Below, piece by piece: positions 5,626 through 6,906 of a stretch of 6,906 nucleotides of DNA. The translations under genes were made by a program, and so were the position numbers. The notes under the pieces were generated by a model. It saw only the letters and a program-made list of their open reading frames with translations. It made no database searches and had not been told where the DNA came from. This stretch comes from Bacillota bacterium. Its GTDB lineage: Bacteria; Bacillota; Clostridia; Lachnospirales; Anaerotignaceae. Each line of letters starts with the position of its first letter. Position 1 is the stretch's first letter. The DNA is taken from assembly GCA_030526765.1 (NCBI GenBank), contig JAUNCB010000057.1:1-6906 (forward strand), read 5' to 3'.

Positions 5626-6906
5626 TCAGTTCTGTATCCGTTTAAACATTTTTTCCATTTCGTATTTTGTCAGTTCAATAATGGTTGGTCTGCCATGGGG
5701 ACAGGTAAAGGGATGCTCCAGCTTTAAAAGCTGATGGATCAAGGCTTCTGCCTCTCTCACACTCAGCACATCATGTCCTTTTACCGCAGCCTTACATGCC
5801 ATGGTTGCCACCGCCAGTATTTTCGTATCATATACATTTGTGATACGCTCCTCCGTCAGTCTGTCCAGAATATCTGTGAAAAACCCCACACCATCGGGAT
5901 TTTGCAGCAAATAGGGCATAGAACGCAGGGCATATTTCCCGCCGAAATCCTCCAGTTCAAAGCCAAAGCTTTCCAGCAGTTTCAGATTTTCCCGCAGAGT
6001 TTCTGTTTCCATAGGGCTCAGATTCAGCATCATCGGTGTCAGCATACGCTGGGATACCACCTTTTCCGCCCTAAACTTCTGCATCAGCTCTTCATAAAGG
6101 ATGCGTTCATGGGCTGCATGCTGATCGATCAGATACAGGCAATCCCCCTGCTCCACGATCCAATAGGTGCGGAACACCTGCCCGATGATTCTGTAGTCAT
6201 GGAAGAAGGCCTTTGTTTCTTCCTGTGTTTCTGTTCTGATCTCTTCCTGAACGGGAGCTGTTTTTTCTACAGCGGGTTCTGTATGTACGGAAACAGCTTT
6301 CTCTTCCTTTTCCGCAGCCGAAATAGCTGCTTTCGTTTCTTCCGCTTTTTCCGAAGGGTGCTTTTCCGCAATCTCCCTTCCGTAAGGCTCTGCCTTCTGG
6401 GCAACGCCAAAACCGGAGGATCTGCGTTTGAGCAACTCATCCACACTTCGGCCGCCCTTTGCGGGAGCAGGAGAGGGAGTATATTCCGCCTTCTTTTCTG
6501 TTTCGGACAGATCCAGCTTCGCTTTCTCCTCCGCAGACAGACGAACTGCTTCTGTTTTCGGCTTTTCAAAGCTATGCTTTACAGGGATCTCTGTTTTTTT
6601 CTCGGGCACTTCTGCTTTTACAGGTACCTCATCCAAGGTCTGCTGTTCCGCCGCAGGCTGTTTTTCCTTCGGCTTCTTATCCAGCACCGCCTTCGGGATC
6701 AGTACTGTTTCCTGCAATGCCTTTGAAACTGCTGTATAGAAAAACTCATATACCTCATCATCGTTTTTAAAGCGAACCTCCAGCTTGGCAGGATGCACAT
6801 TCACATCCACCATTGCAGGCTCCACCTCCAGATTCAGTACAAATACAGGAAATTTGCCAATGATCAGCTTTGTTTTATAAGCATCCTCTACTGCGGAGGA
6901 AACCAC
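5626..6906 (-). CDS. mutL: DNA mismatch repair protein MutL, C-terminal part (cut by window edge)
   Basis: The last 426 codons of mutL are present; the ATPase N-terminus lies beyond the right edge. The GTG at 6904-6906 is an internal valine codon, not a start. Window residues 1-65 are the end of the transducer domain, with the hallmark VDVNVHPAKLEVRF (33-46). Residues about 70-232 are a low-complexity Lys/Glu/Pro/Ala linker. The C-terminal dimerisation and endonuclease domain (233-426) carries the metal-site motif DQHAAHERILYE (261-272), ACKAAVKGHD (370-379) and CPHGRP (402-407). These identify the nicking type of MutL found in bacteria without MutH. QRMLTP (286-291) fits the beta-clamp binding pattern and sits where B. 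subtilis MutL has QEMIVP. MutL joins MutS mismatch recognition to strand nicking. miaA follows after 12 bases; mutS would be expected upstream but is not visible. Confidence 0.97.
   Translation of the reverse strand: MVSSAVEDAYKTKLIIGKFPVFVLNLEVEPAMVDVNVHPAKLEVRFKNDDEVYEFFYTAVSKALQETVLIPKAVLDKKPKEKQPAAEQQTLDEVPVKAEVPEKKTEIPVKHSFEKPKTEAVRLSAEEKAKLDLSETEKKAEYTPSPAPAKGGRSVDELLKRRSSGFGVAQKAEPYGREIAEKHPSEKAEETKAAISAAEKEEKAVSVHTEPAVEKTAPVQEEIRTETQEETKAFFHDYRIIGQVFRTYWIVEQGDCLYLIDQHAAHERILYEELMQKFRAEKVVSQRMLTPMMLNLSPMETETLRENLKLLESFGFELEDFGGKYALRSMPYLLQNPDGVGFFTDILDRLTEERITNVYDTKILAVATMACKAAVKGHDVLSVREAEALIHQLLKLEHPFTCPHGRPTIIELTKYEMEKMFKRIQN

Noticed and set aside
5077..5727. A 216-codon plus-strand open frame opposite miaA and the mutL end
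   Set aside because: It is a shadow of miaA, which is complete with P-loop and tRNA-binding motifs.
5734..6726. A 330-codon plus-strand open frame opposite mutL
   Set aside because: The translation is dominated by Phe, Cys, His and Arg and mirrors the Lys/Glu-rich MutL linker. It shows no family resemblance and no convincing ribosome binding site.
6904..6906. GTG at the right edge as a start codon for the MutL fragment
   Set aside because: It falls inside the conserved transducer domain just before SSAVEDAY. The ATPase domain must lie upstream, outside the window.

Overview
The window looks like ordinary chromosomal housekeeping DNA from an anaerobic Firmicute, most likely a clostridium of the Lachnospiraceae/Lachnospirales group. 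That assignment is an inference. It rests on the overall style of the tRNA-guanine transglycosylase (a PARNGRHA loop after the nucleophile and a CGCPACRRY zinc site), on a B. subtilis YpsC-like standalone 23S methyltransferase homologue, on an endonuclease-type MutL, on strong AGGAG-like ribosome binding sites, and on promoters with near-consensus sigma-A boxes. No mobile element, CRISPR array, rRNA or tRNA gene was found, and no gap between genes exceeds about 150 bases.

Layout, left to right. A factor-independent terminator (4-36) closes yajC (44-499, minus), the small membrane subunit associated with the SecDF translocase. yajC has its own near-perfect promoter (553-581) in the gap after tgt (589-1725, minus), the queuosine-pathway tRNA-guanine transglycosylase. 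A 153-base gap between tgt and the next gene holds a good tgt promoter (1762-1790) and a weaker candidate promoter for the divergent gene at 1879-3033 (plus), a THUMP-domain class I RNA methyltransferase of the RlmL/YpsC family. That gene converges on a D-alanyl-D-alanine carboxypeptidase gene (3095-4636, minus), and the two share one strong bidirectional hairpin terminator (3036-3084). Upstream of the carboxypeptidase, on the same strand, lie miaA (4675-5613), the tRNA dimethylallyltransferase, and the 3' 426 codons of mutL (5626 to the window edge), the mismatch-repair endonuclease.

The genes form two minus-strand transcription groups, mutL-miaA-(carboxypeptidase) and tgt-yajC, separated by the single plus-strand methyltransferase gene. 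mutL-miaA and tgt-yajC are both widespread bacterial gene pairs. The usual additional partners (hfq after miaA, queA before tgt) are absent at the expected places. Three of the six genes modify RNA: tgt at tRNA position 34, miaA at tRNA position 37, and the THUMP methyltransferase probably on 23S rRNA.

I found no convincing undescribed system. The points most worth checking are the architecture of the carboxypeptidase (apparent lipoprotein N-terminus plus a C-terminal membrane helix and an arginine-rich tail), the independent transcription unit of yajC, and the replacement of hfq by a cell-wall gene after miaA.
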